Assembly: GCA_900551595.1 (NCBI GenBank) | Contig: URWR01000004.1 | Coordinates: 1-24,416, forward strand | Direction: 5' to 3' | Source: an uncultured Coriobacteriaceae bacterium | GTDB lineage: Bacteria; Actinomycetota; Coriobacteriia; Coriobacteriales; Atopobiaceae | Length of the DNA: 24,416 bases | Shown: positions 23,185 to 24,416 of the stretch, piece by piece | Position numbering within the stretch: position 1 is the first letter of the stretch | How the letters are laid out: every line of letters begins with the position of its first letter | The notes under the pieces: generated by a model | The model's input: only the letters and a program-made list of their open reading frames with translations | Told to the model about the DNA's origin: nothing | The model's database searches: none | Program-made: the position numbers and the translations under genes

Positions 23185-23823
23185 ATGGCACATATCGATA
23201 AGGCGGAACTTGACCCGCAGAAAACTGTGGTTGTAGCTACTGGCAATGCTCATAAGGTCACAGAAATTGAGGCTATTCTTGCTCCGGTTCTTTCGGATGT
23301 GAGATTTGTTGCCTTGGGAGAGCTGGGAGATTTTCCTGATCCTGTGGAAGATGGCGACACTTTTGTGGCAAATGCGCTGATTAAGGCACGTGCCGCCCTC
23401 GAAGAGACGGGTCTTGCGGCGGTTGCTGACGACTCTGGTCTTGTGGTTGATGCTTTGGATGGTGAGCCGGGCATTATGAGTGCTCGTTGGGCGGGTGTTC
23501 ATGGAGATGACGCGCGCAATAATGAAAAGCTTATGCGCCTTATGGCAGAAGTGCCTGAGGAGAAGCGCACTGCTCGTTTCCATTCCAGCGTGGTGCTGGT
23601 ATGGCCAGATGGCAGCTATCTAACAGGTGAAGGTAACTGTGAGGGGCGTATTGGCTTTGAGCCTAAGGGAACTCATGGTTTTGGCTATGATCCCTTGTTC
23701 TTACCCGATGACACGCCGGGTCGTACCATGGCCGAGCTCACCCCTGAGGAGAAAAACGCTATCTCTCACCGATTCCATGCGCTGCAAGAGCTTTCCAAGC
23801 GCATTGTGGAGACGCGTGGTTAA
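23185..23823 (+). CDS. rdgB: Non-canonical purine NTP pyrophosphatase (RdgB/HAM1)
   Basis: A 212-residue Ham1-family enzyme that hydrolyses dITP/ITP and XTP to monophosphates, preventing their incorporation into nucleic acid. Motifs are ATGNAHKVTEI near 18-28, ADDSGLVVDALDGEPGIMSARWAG near 75-98, GTHGFGYDPLF near 160-170 and the C-terminal SHRFHAL. Two starts are possible: 23167, which overlaps the rph stop but has no ribosome binding site, and 23185, which has CGGAGTGAG at a good distance; the latter is given. Closely coupled to rph. Confidence 0.94.
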   Translation: MAHIDKAELDPQKTVVVATGNAHKVTEIEAILAPVLSDVRFVALGELGDFPDPVEDGDTFVANALIKARAALEETGLAAVADDSGLVVDALDGEPGIMSARWAGVHGDDARNNEKLMRLMAEVPEEKRTARFHSSVVLVWPDGSYLTGEGNCEGRIGFEPKGTHGFGYDPLFLPDDTPGRTMAELTPEEKNAISHRFHALQELSKRIVETRG

Positions 23824-23850
23824 TTAGTTCCCTAGGTGAAAGGACATGCC

Positions 23851-24416
23851 GTGAAGGTTATCCATGCTAAGGATTACAACGATATGAGCCGTAAGGCTGC
23901 TAACATCATCTCGGCTCAGGTGATTCTTAAGCCTAACTCTGTTCTTGGCCTTGCAACAGGAACCACTCCTATTGGTGCCTACCATCAGTTGATTGACTGG
24001 TTCAAGAAGGGCGACATTGACTTTTCACAGGTGAGCACCTATAACCTCGATGAATATCGCGGCCTCTCTCATGACGATCCTCAGAGCTATCATCATTTCA
24101 TGCGTGAGAACTTCTTTGATCACATCAACATTAATGTTGCTAATACCCATGTTCCTGACGGATCAAATCCCAATGCAGAGGAAGCATGCTCAGAATACGA
24201 TAAGATCGTGGCTGCTGCGGGCTACCCCGATCTGCAACTTCTCGGTATCGGCAATAACGGTCACATTGGTTTTAATGAGCCGGACGACCATTTTTCCAAA
24301 GGCACGCATTGCGTCAATTTAACTGAGTCAACCATTCAGGCTAATAGCCGTTTGTTTGACCGTATTGAGGATGTGCCACGACAGGCTTACACCATGGGCG
24401 TTCAGACCATTATGTA
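23851..24416 (+). CDS. nagB: Glucosamine-6-phosphate deaminase (incomplete at window end)
   Basis: The first 188 codons of NagB, which converts glucosamine 6-phosphate to fructose 6-phosphate and ammonia. The start is GTG at 23851 (product begins VKVIHAKDYN in the raw reading, Met in the cell) with AAAGGA about 9 bases upstream. Seen are the phosphate-binding LATGTTPIGAYHQL near 34-47, YNLDEYRGL with the catalytic Asp near 67-75, and GIGNNGHIGFNEP near 131-143. The gene runs past the right edge, so the C-terminal third is not visible. It follows rdgB by 27 bases on the same strand; whether it is part of that operon is uncertain. Confidence 0.93.
   Translation, partial: MKVIHAKDYNDMSRKAANIISAQVILKPNSVLGLATGTTPIGAYHQLIDWFKKGDIDFSQVSTYNLDEYRGLSHDDPQSYHHFMRENFFDHININVANTHVPDGSNPNAEEACSEYDKIVAAAGYPDLQLLGIGNNGHIGFNEPDDHFSKGTHCVNLTESTIQANSRLFDRIEDVPRQAYTMGVQTIM

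Noticed and set aside
1..24416. CRISPR arrays, insertion sequences with terminal repeats, rRNA genes, toxin-antitoxin pairs or anti-phage defence systems
   Set aside because: No regularly spaced repeats, transposase genes, rRNA segments or defence-type gene clusters were seen; the only mobility gene is the serine recombinase.

Overview
The window reads as a chromosomal segment of a fermentative, probably strictly or facultatively anaerobic actinobacterium, most likely a member of the Coriobacteriia (Atopobiaceae-like). This is inferred from gene content (glycyl-radical enzyme, iron alcohol dehydrogenase, murI-rph-rdgB cluster, BMP-type nucleoside transporter) and a roughly balanced base composition; no rRNA or species marker is present, so the assignment is tentative.

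Region 1 (1-2229) is visibly GC-richer and is the end of an integrated mobile element. It holds a small acidic protein of unknown function and a large serine recombinase with a TTG start. The last ~60 codons of the recombinase change composition and contain two strong hairpins, so an attachment-site junction probably lies in or just after its 3' end.

Region 2 (2426-6982) is an anaerobic metabolism module. An iron-containing alcohol dehydrogenase on the plus strand converges on a minus-strand operon of a Crp/Fnr-family regulator, a YjjI-family glycyl radical enzyme and its YjjW-like radical-SAM activase. The promoter side of this operon has a perfect 14-nt palindrome at the predicted start site and a second 10-bp inverted repeat in the leader.

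Region 3 (7270-9383, minus strand) is pseudouridine salvage: a PfkB-family kinase fused to an N-terminal winged helix, then pseudouridine-5'-phosphate glycosidase. Inverted repeats sit upstream of both genes.

Region 4 (9786-18686, plus strand) is a nucleoside uptake and catabolism locus: phosphopentomutase, purine nucleoside phosphorylase, a Tat-type BMP lipoprotein, a two-domain ABC ATPase, two permeases, cytidine deaminase and pyrimidine-nucleoside phosphorylase. Nucleosides would be imported, deaminated or phosphorolysed, and their (deoxy)ribose-1-phosphate converted to the 5-phosphates. Deoxyribose-phosphate aldolase (deoC) is not in the window.

Region 5 (18709-21192, minus strand) is a two-gene unit of an atypical MurE-like Mur ligase and a HAD phosphatase. 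Region 6 (21331-24416, plus strand) has tRNA-Val(TAC) with its terminator, then murI, rph, rdgB and the start of nagB, which runs off the window.

The most noteworthy system is the regulator-YjjI-YjjW operon with its facing alcohol dehydrogenase, next to nucleoside and pseudouridine catabolism. Escherichia coli also carries yjjI-yjjW beside its deo operon, so the association recurs in a distant phylum. The substrate of YjjI is not known to me.
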